A stretch of DNA of 64,000 nucleotides from Nocardioides sp. SYSU D00065 (lineage in GTDB: Bacteria; Actinomycetota; Actinomycetes; Propionibacteriales; Nocardioidaceae), in assembly GCF_017916425.1 (NCBI RefSeq), contig NZ_JAFMSX010000001.1, forward strand, positions 682,001 to 746,000, written 5' to 3'. The notes under the pieces are model-generated. The model did not search any database and was not told the DNA's origin. It was given only the letters and a program-made list of their open reading frames with translations. A program made the position numbers and the translations under genes. Below, one piece after another: positions 1 to 8,756 of this stretch (positions are counted from its first letter, which is position 1; every line of letters begins with the position of its first letter).

Positions 1-1620
1 GTCGGCGACCGCGGTGGTGTCCCACTGGTGCAACAAGGAGTCGAACGCGTCGTCGGGGATGTCGAAGGTGGCCAGGAAGTAGACCAGGGTCGCGTCGGCG
101 AAGTTGATGCGGGCGTCCGGGGCCGGGCAGGGCCGGCTCGTGGGCTCCTGGCCCTCGGCGGCGCTGGCGCAGCCCACGGGCCGCAGCACCCGGCCGTCGG
201 GCAGTGCGAGCCGCGGGTCGATGGCGGTGAAGTCGTCGTTGTTCTCGTTGGGGTCCGGCTGCGGCCAGGCCTTGGTGCCGGCGTAGATGCCCACGGTGAC
301 CTGCTGGCCCTTGACCACCTTCTCGAGCGGCACGTCGGCTGCCACGGTCTCGGTGCGAGCGTAGAACCCCTCGTCGAAGACCGTCAGCACCTCGTCGCCG
401 ATCTTCACGCCGTTGCGGAAGAACGCGTCGGTGTTCGTGGCCTCGAAGGCGAAGCGGGGTGCGGCCTCCAGCGACGCGACTGCGTCGCCCACCCGCTGGC
501 CGTCGATGTCGAGGGCCAGGCCCGACGGGTCACCGTCGGTGGTGGCGGTGACCGGGACGTCGCCGGCGACGAAGTCGCCGTCGGCGTGGTTGAGCCGGAC
601 CGGCGGCCGGGGACCCTCGCTGAGGTCGACGCGCACCGGGCCGAGCGTGGTGGTGCGGGTGCCGTCGGACACCTCCAGGGTGTACTCGACCCACTGCTTG
701 CCGTAGAGGTCCACCGACGGGATCGTGTAGACGAAGCGGCCGGGCGACTCGAAGCGCAGCGACTTGGTGACCGGGTCGCCGACGTCGGTGACGAGCCTCA
801 GCTCGGCGGTGCGCACCTGCTGGTCGTCGCTCACGTCGAAGCCGAGGGTGAGGTCCTCGGTCTCCGGCAGCAGGGGGCCGCCGGTCAGGTCGTCGATGGT
901 CGGCGCCGCGTTGTCGGCAGGCGTCGGGATCAGGCCGTCGGGCACCTGCCCGGGATCGGTGCGGCCCGGCGACGGCGGAGCGAGCCGCGTCATCGTCTGG
1001 ACGGTGCCGTTCTTCGGCTGCGGCACCCAGAGGTGGTCGGGCGACTCCGGCGGGTTCCAGGCGTACTGGATCGCGGTGGTCGGCGTGGTCTGCGCGTCGG
1101 TGAAGTAGTACGTCGTGCTGACGTCCAGCCCGGTGTTCGTCATCACCTGGATCCCGCGCAGGCCGCCGTTGGCCATGCCGGCCGAGTGCACCTCCACCAG
1201 GTCCTGGCCCGCGCTCAGGTTGGTCCCGAAGGCGGCGTTGAAGTCGGCCGCGTCCAGCGAGGCGTTGGCCGCGTTCTTGATCCACAGCACGAGCGTCCGC
1301 CCCGGCTGGATCACCGGGTCGTGGGGCACTGCCGGCCACAAGGCCTGGTTGGTGGTGACGGCGTTCGCGTCGATGTAGAGGTAGTTGAGGGTGAAGTCGC
1401 CGAAGGACACCGGGGCGTCGGTGGCGTTGTAGACCTCGACGAACTCGTAGGCGTCGCCACCGCCGACGTTGGCCGTGTCCGGCGCGACCTCGGTCACCTG
1501 GAGGATCGGCGCCGTCGGCTGGGGGTCGGCGGCCTGTGCCGGAAGCGCGGTGGCGACCAGCGTCCCGCCCGTGAGGGCGACGGACACGACGAGGAGCAGG
1601 AACGATCTCGCAGACGGCAT
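1..1620 (-). CDS. Secreted lamin-tail-domain protein (3' end outside window)
   Basis: The first 540 codons are present and the frame runs off the left edge without a stop. The N-terminus is a signal peptide (charged MPSARS, a Leu/Val-rich core, then an ALPAQA cleavage region near residue 30). Residues about 38-160 look like a lamin-tail domain, with EVAPDTANVGGGDAYEFVEV and YNATDAPVSFGDFTLNYLY, as in bacterial exported proteins that carry LTD modules. Later sequence is beta-rich and Ig/FN3-like, as in large exported enzymes or adhesins. The missing C-terminus may hold a catalytic domain such as a metallophosphatase, so no activity is assigned. The start is the ATG that opens the signal peptide. 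It is divergent from the aminopeptidase gene. Confidence 0.75.
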   Translation of the reverse strand, partial: MPSARSFLLLVVSVALTGGTLVATALPAQAADPQPTAPILQVTEVAPDTANVGGGDAYEFVEVYNATDAPVSFGDFTLNYLYIDANAVTTNQALWPAVPHDPVIQPGRTLVLWIKNAANASLDAADFNAAFGTNLSAGQDLVEVHSAGMANGGLRGIQVMTNTGLDVSTTYYFTDAQTTPTTAIQYAWNPPESPDHLWVPQPKNGTVQTMTRLAPPSPGRTDPGQVPDGLIPTPADNAAPTIDDLTGGPLLPETEDLTLGFDVSDDQQVRTAELRLVTDVGDPVTKSLRFESPGRFVYTIPSVDLYGKQWVEYTLEVSDGTRTTTLGPVRVDLSEGPRPPVRLNHADGDFVAGDVPVTATTDGDPSGLALDIDGQRVGDAVASLEAAPRFAFEATNTDAFFRNGVKIGDEVLTVFDEGFYARTETVAADVPLEKVVKGQQVTVGIYAGTKAWPQPDPNENNDDFTAIDPRLALPDGRVLRPVGCASAAEGQEPTSRPCPAPDARINFADATLVYFLATFDIPDDAFDSLLHQWDTTAVAD

Positions 1621-1639
1621 GGCCGCACCCCACAGGGAC

Positions 1640-1677
1640 CCGGTGAACCGCGGCGGTACGTCCGGTGAACGAGGCGG
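1640..1677. promoter_or_regulatory. Direct repeats CCGGTGAAC-N2/3-GGCGG between divergent genes
   Basis: CCGGTGAAC followed by a GGCGG occurs twice, starting at 1640 and 1662, in the 124-bp gap between the divergent lamin-tail and aminopeptidase genes. It could be a pair of regulator sites. Chance in GC-rich DNA is not excluded. Confidence 0.25.
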
Positions 1678-1732
1678 CTCCCCCGGGCGACGGGTCGGCC
1701 TCGACACGTGTGAGGACCCCGGCCAGGCGTCG

Positions 1733-1738
1733 TACAGT
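1733..1738 (+). promoter_or_regulatory. -10 hexamer TACAGT of leaderless aminopeptidase gene
   Basis: TACAGT lies 6 nt before the GTG at 1745, the usual geometry for an actinobacterial leaderless transcript. No Shine-Dalgarno sequence is present before this start. Confidence 0.5.
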
Positions 1739-1744
1739 GGCGGC

Positions 1745-3160
1745 GTGAGCGAGCCCACCGCCGAGACCCCCGCCGAGATTTCCGCCGAGACTCCCGTCGC
1801 GACGCCTGCCGAGGGCGGCGAGCTGAAGACCGAGTCCCACGACCCGGCCGTGCCCGCGGCCTACGCAGCCTTCATGCGCCAGGGCTGGGGCGAGCGGCCG
1901 CTCGACGTGCCGCGCCACCCCGTCGCCGACCTCGCCGCGACCCGACGCGCCAAGCTCGCCGAGGCCTTCCCCGGGGAGCGGCTCGTGCTGCCCGCCGGCA
2001 CCTACAAGGTGCGCGCCAACGACACCGACTACCGCTTCCGGCCCGACACCGCCCACACGTACTTCTCGGGCAACCAGACCTCCGACGCCGTGCTGGTGAT
2101 CGAGGACGGCGAGTCCGTGCTCTACGCCCGCCCCCGCTCTGAGCGCGACACCGACGAGTTCTTCCGCGACCGGCAGTACGGCGAGCTGTGGGCCGGGCGC
2201 CGTCCCTCGGCCCGCGAGATCTCCGAGTCCCTCGGGATCGAGGTGCGCCACGTCAAGGACCTGCCGTCCTTCGACGACGACCGCAAGACCCGCGACCTCA
2301 CCACCGACGAGGACCTGGCCCGGGTCGCCGACGAGCTCCGCCTGGTCAAGGACGAGTGGGAGGTCGGCGAGCTCCAGCAGGCGTGCGACATCACCGCGCT
2401 CGGCTTCGAGGACTCGGTGCGCGAGTGGGACCAGGTGCTGGAGTTCGGCGAGCGCTGGATCGAGGGCACGTTCTTCCGCCGCGCGCGCGCCATGGGCAAC
2501 GACATCGGCTACGACTCGATCTGCGCCGGCGGCTCGCACGCCACGACGCTGCACTGGATCGACAACACCGGATCGATCGAGCCGGGCACGCTGGCCCTGC
2601 TCGACATGGGCGTGGAGGGCCACAACCTCTACACCGCCGACGTGACCCGGACCCTGCCCGTCGACGGCACCTTCACCCCGCTGCAGCGAGAGCTGTACGA
2701 CCTGGTGCACCAGGCGCAGCAGGCCGGCATCGACGCGGTCCGCCCCGGTGCGCCGTTCCTCGCCGCGCACAACGCGGCGATGCACGTCCTCGCCCACGGG
2801 CTCGAGGGCATGGGGCTGCTGCCGGTGTCCGCGCAAGAGGCGCTCGACCCGGAGTCGAAGGTCTACGCCCGCTGGACGCTGCACGGCACCTCCCACATGC
2901 TCGGCATGGACGTCCACGACTGCGGTCGCTCCTCGGCCGACATCTACCCCAAGGGCGACCTGGCCGAGGGGATGGTGCTCACCGTGGAGCCGGGCCTGTA
3001 CTTCCAGGAGGACGACCTGCTCGTGCCCGAGGAGCTGCGCGGCATCGGCATCCGGATCGAGGACGACATCCTCGTCACCGCCGACGGCCACCGGAACCTC
3101 TCGGCCTCGCTCCCCCGCACCTCGGCCGACGTCGAGGAGTGGATGGGACGGCTGCGCTGA
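1745..3160 (+). CDS. Xaa-Pro aminopeptidase (M24B family)
   Basis: A 471-residue cytosolic metallopeptidase that removes an N-terminal residue preceding proline. An N-terminal creatinase-type domain (roughly 30-210) is followed by the pita-bread catalytic domain. Five metal ligands are visible: Asp in LLDMGVEG, Asp in TADVTRTL, His in HGTSHMLGMDVHD, Glu in TVEPGLYF and Glu in GIRIEDDI. The length fits the PepP family (about 430-490). The first ~25 residues are an acidic Ala/Pro/Thr-rich extension (TAETPAE, SAETPVA, TPAEGGE) not needed for the fold. The GTG start is chosen because TACAGT sits 6 nt upstream. The downstream rlmC-type gene is on the same strand and nearly abuts it. Confidence 0.9.
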   Translation: MSEPTAETPAEISAETPVATPAEGGELKTESHDPAVPAAYAAFMRQGWGERPLDVPRHPVADLAATRRAKLAEAFPGERLVLPAGTYKVRANDTDYRFRPDTAHTYFSGNQTSDAVLVIEDGESVLYARPRSERDTDEFFRDRQYGELWAGRRPSAREISESLGIEVRHVKDLPSFDDDRKTRDLTTDEDLARVADELRLVKDEWEVGELQQACDITALGFEDSVREWDQVLEFGERWIEGTFFRRARAMGNDIGYDSICAGGSHATTLHWIDNTGSIEPGTLALLDMGVEGHNLYTADVTRTLPVDGTFTPLQRELYDLVHQAQQAGIDAVRPGAPFLAAHNAAMHVLAHGLEGMGLLPVSAQEALDPESKVYARWTLHGTSHMLGMDVHDCGRSSADIYPKGDLAEGMVLTVEPGLYFQEDDLLVPEELRGIGIRIEDDILVTADGHRNLSASLPRTSADVEEWMGRLR

Positions 3161-3193
3161 CCTCGACGCCGCCGACCTCGACGCCGCTGAGCC

Positions 3194-3238
3194 CGTCCGG
3201 GTTGACCTCGTCCGGGCTGACCTCGTCCGGGCTGGACT
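3194..3238 (+). repeat. Three tandem 15-bp units at the rlmC start
   Basis: The unit CGTCCGGGCTGACCT occurs three times head to tail (3194, 3209, 3224), the first with one change and the last with two. In the rlmC frame it encodes SGLTS repeats just before the first conserved cysteine. Slippage here would change the N-terminus in steps of five residues. Confidence 0.8.
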
Positions 3239-4359
3239 GCCACCACTTCGACGCCTTCCGCTGCCGCTCGTGCACGCTGCTGGAGGTGCCCCGCGCCCGC
3301 CAGCTCTCGGACAAGGAGGCGCACGCGCGCTCGCTCGTCGACGCGCCCGTGTGGCTGCCGACCGTGGCCGGGGCCGGCGCGGGCTTCCGCAACAAGGCCA
3401 AGATGGCGGTCGGCGGCACGGTCGAGGCGCCGACCCTGGGCATCTTGGACCGCGACCTGGTCGGCGTCGACCTGCGTGACTGCGGCCTGCAGTCCCCCGG
3501 CCTCACCGAGGCGCTGGACCGCGTCGCCGGCTGGGTCTCCGGCGCCGGCCTGGTGCCCTACGACGTCGCGACCCGTCGCGGCGAGCTCAAGCACGTGCTG
3601 CTGACGGAGTCGCCCGACGGCGAGCTGATGCTGCGGCTGGTGATGCGCTCCACGGCGCTGGAGGCGCGGATCCGCTCGCGCCTGCCCGGGCTGCTGGCCT
3701 CGGTGCCACGACTGCGCGTGGTGACTCTCAACGTCCAGCCCGAGCACAAGGCGGTGCTGGAGGGCGATCGCGAGATCGTGCTCACCGACGAGGCGACGCT
3801 GCCCATGCGACTGGCGACCGGCGTGACGCTCCGGCTGGGCCCGAGGTCGTTCTTCCAGACCAACACCGTCGTCGCCGAGGCGCTCTACGACCAGGCGCGG
3901 TCGTGGCTCGACCGGCTGCCCGAGGTGCGCACCGTGTGGGACCTCTACTGCGGCGTCGGCGGCTTCGCCCTGCATCTCGCCGGTCCCGGTCGCGACGTCC
4001 TCGGCGTCGAGGTGTCGGCGGACGCGACGGCCGCCGCGACCAAGACGGCGACCGAGCTGGGAGCGCCCGCGCGGTTCGTCGCAGCGGACGCGACGGCGTA
4101 CGCCCTGGCCTCGGTCGACGTGCCGGATCTCGTCGTGGTCAACCCGCCCCGTCGCGGCATCGGCGCCGAGCTCGCGGGCTGGCTGGAGACGTCCGGCGTG
4201 CCGCACGTCGTCTACTCGTCGTGCAACGCCGAGTCGCTCGCTCGCGATCTGGCGCTGATGCCGTCGCTGCGCCCGGTCGAGGCGCGGCTGCTCGACATGT
4301 TCCCGCACACCAGCCACTACGAGGTGCTCGTGCTGCTCGCCCGCGGGGACCGGCCCTAG
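3202..4359 (+). CDS. rlmC: 23S rRNA (uracil-5-)-methyltransferase, RlmC/TrmA type
   Basis: This SAM-dependent enzyme makes 5-methyluridine in rRNA. The N-terminus has the iron-sulfur cysteine pattern of RlmC (CHHFDAFRCRSCTLL, with a further Cys in LRDCGLQ). SFFQTN precedes the SAM motif VWDLYCGVGGFALHLA. NPPRRG, the catalytic Cys in VYSSCN and the terminal DMFPHTSHYE motif are all present, so the active site looks complete. About 385 aa, normal for the family. The start is uncertain: the TTG at 3202 leaves only ~10 residues before the first Cys, while an in-frame GTG at 3139 would overlap the aminopeptidase by 22 bp. No TrmA-like role in tRNA can be excluded from sequence alone. Confidence 0.87.
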   Translation: MTSSGLTSSGLDCHHFDAFRCRSCTLLEVPRARQLSDKEAHARSLVDAPVWLPTVAGAGAGFRNKAKMAVGGTVEAPTLGILDRDLVGVDLRDCGLQSPGLTEALDRVAGWVSGAGLVPYDVATRRGELKHVLLTESPDGELMLRLVMRSTALEARIRSRLPGLLASVPRLRVVTLNVQPEHKAVLEGDREIVLTDEATLPMRLATGVTLRLGPRSFFQTNTVVAEALYDQARSWLDRLPEVRTVWDLYCGVGGFALHLAGPGRDVLGVEVSADATAAATKTATELGAPARFVAADATAYALASVDVPDLVVVNPPRRGIGAELAGWLETSGVPHVVYSSCNAESLARDLALMPSLRPVEARLLDMFPHTSHYEVLVLLARGDRP

Positions 4360-4974
4360 TCAGCCGCGGCGGACCTTCGGACCCTTGCCGATGCTGTTCA
4401 CGCGGATCGCGCCGCGGTGCCCGTCGTCGGCGAAGGAGGAGATGACGGTGCCGGTCCCGTCTTCGGTTGGCGAGACGTCGACGCGGGTGGCCCCGACGCC
4501 GATGCGCACCCAGGTCGGCGTGCCGATGCAGGCGGTCGGCACCGACACCGCGACCGTGTCCTGGCCGCCGTCGACCCGCGCACGCAGGCCCCGGCACTCG
4601 GCCGGCTCCACGCGTCCGGCCTCGAGGCTGACGCGGGCTCGGCGGCCGGGCGACTTCTCGACGGTGACGCCGTAGCGGTCCGCGGGGGTGGTCACGCGGA
4701 CGTAGGTCGTGGCCTCACCGGTGAGCACCAGGTCGCGGAAGTGGACGGTCACGTCGAGACGCCGCCCGCCGTGCGAGACGACCGTGCGCGTGATGTCGGT
4801 GGAGGTCTCGGCGGGAGCCGGGACGAAGTCCACCGACTCCGCGTGAACCGCGATGGCTTCGGCGTCGCCCTCCCGGTCCTCGGTCACCACCGTCTCCGCG
4901 TGGGCCGCGACGGGCGACAGGAGCATCAGGGGGACAAGGACGGCGGACAGCCGGGCACCGGCGCGAGAGGTCAT
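4360..4974 (-). CDS. Secreted hypothetical protein
   Basis: A 204-aa protein of unknown function. Residues 1-26 form a signal peptide (MTSRAGARLSAVLVPLMLLS, then VAAHAE). The mature part is beta-strand-rich, with alternating hydrophobic residues, and has only two cysteines (AECRG and TACIG), which probably pair outside the cell. No catalytic motif is seen. It converges with rlmC, the two stops lying back to back (4357-4359 and 4360-4362), and is divergent from the beta-helix gene. Confidence 0.7.
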   Translation of the reverse strand: MTSRAGARLSAVLVPLMLLSPVAAHAETVVTEDREGDAEAIAVHAESVDFVPAPAETSTDITRTVVSHGGRRLDVTVHFRDLVLTGEATTYVRVTTPADRYGVTVEKSPGRRARVSLEAGRVEPAECRGLRARVDGGQDTVAVSVPTACIGTPTWVRIGVGATRVDVSPTEDGTGTVISSFADDGHRGAIRVNSIGKGPKVRRG

Positions 4975-5061
4975 GGCCGAAGACTAGGCACCCGGCTCCC
5001 CCGTGTGCCCGTTCGGCGCAAAACGCCCTCGCACGGCACCGAGGCGTGGCAGGGTCCGGTC

Positions 5062-6225
5062 GTGCGCACCTCACTTCGCCGCGGCGTCGCCGCGATCGCC
5101 CTGTCTGTCGCGTCCGCCGGTTTGGTCGCAGTCTCGACCCCCGCAGCTCACGCCCAGGCGAGCCGCACCTGGGTCTCCGGCGTCGGTGACGACGCCAACC
5201 CGTGCTCACGCACGGCCCCGTGCAAGACGTGGGCCGGCGCCCTCAGCAAGACGGTCGACGGGGGCACCATCAACGCCATGGACTCGGGCGGCTTCGGCGG
5301 CGTGACGATCCACAAGTCGATCACCCTCGACGGAACCGGTGCGACCGCGTCGAGCCTGGTGAGCGGCACCGACGGCATCCGGATCACCAACCCGGAGGCC
5401 GACGTCGTGCTGCGCGACATCGACGTCACGGGAGTCGACTCGGTGCCAGGATGCACCTCGGGCGACGGCATCGATGTCGAAGCGGCGGCGTCGCTGCGCC
5501 TCGACCACGTGCGGATCTCCGGGTTCGCCAACGCCGTCAGGCTCGACGTCGGCTCGGCCAACCCCGACGTGTTCGTGGACGTCACGGTCAACGACCTCGA
5601 CGCCATGGGCAACTGCAACGCCGGGATCCTGGCCACCCCCTCGGCTGGTCAGAAGACCCGCGTGGTGGTGAGGGGCTCGAGCATCAGCACGTCGCACCAG
5701 GCGCTGGTGGTCGGCGCCGGCGCCGAGGCATGGGTGGCGAGCTCCTCGCTGAGCCTCAACGACGTCGCGCTGGTCAGCAAGGACGGGGCGCGCATCACCG
5801 ACATGTGCGGCAACACGGTCGTGGGCAACGCCACTGAATCGTCGTTCACCCACACCGCCCCCGCGTGCTCTCCGGTCCCGAACCCGAGTCCCGTGCCGAA
5901 CCCGGCCCCGACCCCGACCCCGACTCCGAGCCCGGCTCCCACACCCCCTCCGGTCCCTGCCCCGGTCCCCGCTCCGGTCCCCGCCGCCCCGCCGACCGCG
6001 ACGCCACCCGCGCCGACTCCCACGGCGTACTGCGTCGTCCCGCAACTGAAGGGCCTCACGCTCGCCAGGGCGCGAACGGCTCTCGCCAGAGCCGGGTGCG
6101 CGCTCGGCAAGGTCTCGAAGGCCCGTGCCGCCGCGCGCAAGCGGGGGAAGGTGCTCAGCCAGACCGTCCCGGCGCGCCTCGAGGTGCGCACCGGGACGAA
6201 GGTCGCGGTCCGGCTGGGCAGGTAG
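5062..6225 (+). CDS. Secreted right-handed beta-helix protein with C-terminal PASTA domain
   Basis: 387 aa. A signal peptide (VRTSLRRGVAAIALSVASAG, cleaved after PAAHAQA) leads into a beta-helix region starting TWVSGVGDDANPCSRTAPCK and running to about residue 270, typical of a family of exported pectate-lyase-like folds. Residues ~275-325 are a Pro/Thr/Ala linker (PNPSPVPNPAPTPTP and similar), likely rigid and wall-spanning. The C-terminus (VPQLKGLTLARARTALARAG to VAVRLGR) is a PASTA domain, which elsewhere binds muropeptides or beta-lactams. A plausible reading is a wall-associated protein held by its PASTA module. No lyase residues can be asserted. The GTG start opens the signal peptide. 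Confidence 0.75.
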   Translation: MRTSLRRGVAAIALSVASAGLVAVSTPAAHAQASRTWVSGVGDDANPCSRTAPCKTWAGALSKTVDGGTINAMDSGGFGGVTIHKSITLDGTGATASSLVSGTDGIRITNPEADVVLRDIDVTGVDSVPGCTSGDGIDVEAAASLRLDHVRISGFANAVRLDVGSANPDVFVDVTVNDLDAMGNCNAGILATPSAGQKTRVVVRGSSISTSHQALVVGAGAEAWVASSSLSLNDVALVSKDGARITDMCGNTVVGNATESSFTHTAPACSPVPNPSPVPNPAPTPTPTPSPAPTPPPVPAPVPAPVPAAPPTATPPAPTPTAYCVVPQLKGLTLARARTALARAGCALGKVSKARAAARKRGKVLSQTVPARLEVRTGTKVAVRLGR

Positions 6226-6246
6226 CGGCCAGGAGCCGCGCCGGAC

Positions 6247-7038
6247 TCAGATCTCGCGCCAGCCCGTGGCCGTGTCGTGCCCGTGCGCGGCCATCAGGCT
6301 CAGCCCGCCGTCGACGGTGTAGGAGGAGCCGGTGACGTACGCCGAGCGCGGCGAGGCGAGGAACGCGATTACCGAGGCGACCTCGTTGACGTGGCCCGGC
6401 CGCCCGAGCGGGTTGCCCGGCCGCTCCAGGTGGTATGCCTCGGACTCGTCCTGTCCGGTCATCGGCGTCGAGATCTCGCCGGGAGCGACCGAGTTGACGG
6501 TGATGCCGTGCTCGGCGAGCTCGAGGGCCATCACCTTGGTGAGCATCCCGAGGCCCGCCTTGGCAGCGCAGTAGGCGGCGGCGCCCAGGCGCGGCAGGTG
6601 CTCGTGCACGCTGGTGACGTTGACGATGCGCCCGCCGCGGTCCTGCTCGATCATCCGTCGGGCGGCGCGCTGGGCGCAGAGGAAGGGGCCGTCGAGGTCC
6701 GTCGCCAGGACGTGCCTCCAGGTGTCGGGGTCCAGGTCGATCGCGCGGTCGGAGTGGCCCGTCCCGGCGACGTTGACCAGGACGCTCAGGCCACCCAGCT
6801 GGTCGGCGAGCCGGTCGACGACCGACCCCGCGTCCGGGGAAGAGGCGTCGAACGGCTCGACGAAGCTGCGCTGGCCGCGGCTCGCGACCTCCTCCGCCGT
6901 GTGTCGGATGCCCTCCTCGTCGCGGTGGAAGGTCAGGCCGACGTCGAAGCCCTCGCTCGCCAGCAGGGTGGCCGTCGCCCGGCCGATGCCGGAGTCGCTG
7001 CCCGTCACGATCGCCAATCGGGGATAGTTGTTCGCCAT
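6247..7038 (-). CDS. Short-chain dehydrogenase/reductase (SDR)
   Basis: 263 aa, classical SDR. The cofactor motif TGSDSGIG is near residue 13, the NAG-like NVAGTG near 90, Ser in VNVTSVHEH, and the catalytic Tyr-Lys pair in AAYCAAKAG near 160. The C-terminal segment TGSSYTVDGG is also typical. Substrate cannot be read from sequence; the nearest look is to glucose 1-dehydrogenase/3-oxoacyl reductase-like SDRs. The ATG at 7038 gives the normal N-terminus MANNYPRLAIVTG. The gene is divergent from the DAACS transporter across a 288-bp gap in which I see only CCTCCGCGTCC-type low-complexity sequence. Confidence 0.85.
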   Translation of the reverse strand: MANNYPRLAIVTGSDSGIGRATATLLASEGFDVGLTFHRDEEGIRHTAEEVASRGQRSFVEPFDASSPDAGSVVDRLADQLGGLSVLVNVAGTGHSDRAIDLDPDTWRHVLATDLDGPFLCAQRAARRMIEQDRGGRIVNVTSVHEHLPRLGAAAYCAAKAGLGMLTKVMALELAEHGITVNSVAPGEISTPMTGQDESEAYHLERPGNPLGRPGHVNEVASVIAFLASPRSAYVTGSSYTVDGGLSLMAAHGHDTATGWREI

Positions 7039-7326
7039 GTCGCCGCCGTACCCGTCCTCGGGCCGGGGATGTGCCCACTGTGACCCGAACCACGGAATCC
7101 CCGCCCGCAGGGCTCGGTTGCACCGGGTGTGCGAGCCAATCTGTCGATCGGAGACCTGCTGACGCAGCGTCGTGCCGTCGACCTCGCTCGCACCGAGAGC
7201 GCGCTGTGTCGCCTCCGACGCGCCTTCGCCTGACCTCTCTGCGTCGTCCTCCGCGTCCCCCTCCGCGTCCCGCGTCCTCCGCATCGGCTCGACCCCGGTG
7301 CGGCTTCGAAAGGTTCCCCTCCAGCA

Positions 7327-8721
7327 ATGACTACTTCAGTGTCGGAGCAGCCCAAGCGCTCCCGATTCACGCTTCCCTCGTTCGGCGTGCAGGTCCTCAT
7401 CGGCCTGGTCCTCGGCGTCGTTCTCGGCCTGGTCGCCCGCAGCATGGGCGCCGACGGCGTCGACGCCGCCACCGGCGAGGTCGACCCCAACTGGCTCACC
7501 GAGACGCTCAGCACCGTCGGCGGCACGTTCGTGACGCTGCTGCGCACCGTCGTCCCGCCCCTGGTGTTCCTGGCGATCGTCGCCTCGATCGCCAACCTGC
7601 GCGACGTCACCGGCGCGGCGCGGCTGGCGTGGAAGACCCTCGCCTGGTTCGCCATCACCGCGCTCGTGGCCGTCATCATCGGCATCGTCCTCGGGCTGGT
7701 GCTGCAGCCGGGCGACCACACCAGCGTGAGCTCCGACGCGGCCGCGACGCCCGGGACGACCGGCTCGTGGCTCGACTTCCTCACCGGCCTGGTCCCCGCC
7801 AACGTGCTCGGCCTCGAGGCCTCCGCCTCCGGCGACGGCTCGGTCGGCCTGTCGTTCAACGTGCTGCAGATCCTGGTGGTCTCCATCGCCGTCGGCATCG
7901 CGACCCTCAAGGTCGGCGAGGCGGCCGACCCGTTCCTCGGCTTCGTCCGATCCGCGCTCGCGGTCGTGCAGAAGGTCCTGTGGTGGATCATCCTGCTGGC
8001 CCCGATCGCCACGGTCGGCCTGCTCGGCAACGCTGTGGCCAGCTACGGCTGGGACGCCCTCGGCTCGCTCGGCATGTTCACCGTCGCCATCTACGCCGGC
8101 CTCGCGCTCGTCGTGCTCGGCGTCTACCCGGCGCTGCTCCGCCTCAACGGCCTGTCCGTGAAGCAGTTCTTCTCCGGCGCCTGGCCGGCGATCTCGCTGG
8201 CCTTCGTGTCCCGCTCGTCGGTGGGCACCATGCCGCTGACCGAGTCCGTGACCGAGCGCAACCTCGGCGTCCCGCGGGCCTACGCGTCCTTCGCCGTCCC
8301 GCTGGGCGCGACGACCAAGATGGACGGCTGCGCCTCCATCTACCCGGCGATCTCGGCCATCTTCGTCGCCCAGTTCTTCGGTCTCGACCTCTCCGTCACC
8401 GACTACCTGCTGATCGCGTTCGTCTCGGTGATCGGCTCGGCGGCGACCGCCGGGGTCACCGGCGCGACGGTGATGCTGACGCTGACGCTCTCCACGCTCG
8501 GGCTGCCGCTCGAGGGCGTGGGCCTGCTGCTCGCGATCGACCCGATCCTCGACATGGGCCGCACCGCGGTCAACGTCACCGGCCAGGCGCTCGTCCCCAC
8601 CCTGGTCGCCAAGCGCGAGGGCATCCTCGACCAGGCGGCGTACGACGCCCCGCGCGGGCGCAACGCCTGGCGCGAGGACGTCGACGCGGACGCGCCGCTG
8701 CAGCCGGCCACCGCGGCCTGA
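7327..8721 (+). CDS. Dicarboxylate/amino acid:cation symporter (DAACS family)
   Basis: 464-aa inner-membrane carrier of the GltP/DctA fold with about eight membrane segments plus two re-entrant loops. Visible motifs are the serine-containing loop SRSSVGTMPLTE, the PLGATTKMDG motif (cation site), and DMGRTAVNVTG in the last helix, whose Asp and Asn bind the substrate amino/carboxyl groups. The re-entrant loop VIGSAATAGVTGAT is also present. It would import glutamate, aspartate or C4-dicarboxylates with Na+ or H+, but the substrate is not fixed by sequence. A long Ala/Asp-rich insertion near residue 135 is common in actinobacterial members. AAAGG lies about 12 nt before the ATG. Confidence 0.88.
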   Translation: MTTSVSEQPKRSRFTLPSFGVQVLIGLVLGVVLGLVARSMGADGVDAATGEVDPNWLTETLSTVGGTFVTLLRTVVPPLVFLAIVASIANLRDVTGAARLAWKTLAWFAITALVAVIIGIVLGLVLQPGDHTSVSSDAAATPGTTGSWLDFLTGLVPANVLGLEASASGDGSVGLSFNVLQILVVSIAVGIATLKVGEAADPFLGFVRSALAVVQKVLWWIILLAPIATVGLLGNAVASYGWDALGSLGMFTVAIYAGLALVVLGVYPALLRLNGLSVKQFFSGAWPAISLAFVSRSSVGTMPLTESVTERNLGVPRAYASFAVPLGATTKMDGCASIYPAISAIFVAQFFGLDLSVTDYLLIAFVSVIGSAATAGVTGATVMLTLTLSTLGLPLEGVGLLLAIDPILDMGRTAVNVTGQALVPTLVAKREGILDQAAYDAPRGRNAWREDVDADAPLQPATAA

Positions 8722-8756
8722 CCGCACCTGCTGGCCGACCCGGCCCGGGGCCTCGC

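Noticed and set aside
28..1668. A 546-codon + strand frame at the left end
   Set aside because: Antisense to the lamin-tail gene, which has a signal peptide and domain. The + product is low-complexity Val/Gly/Arg.
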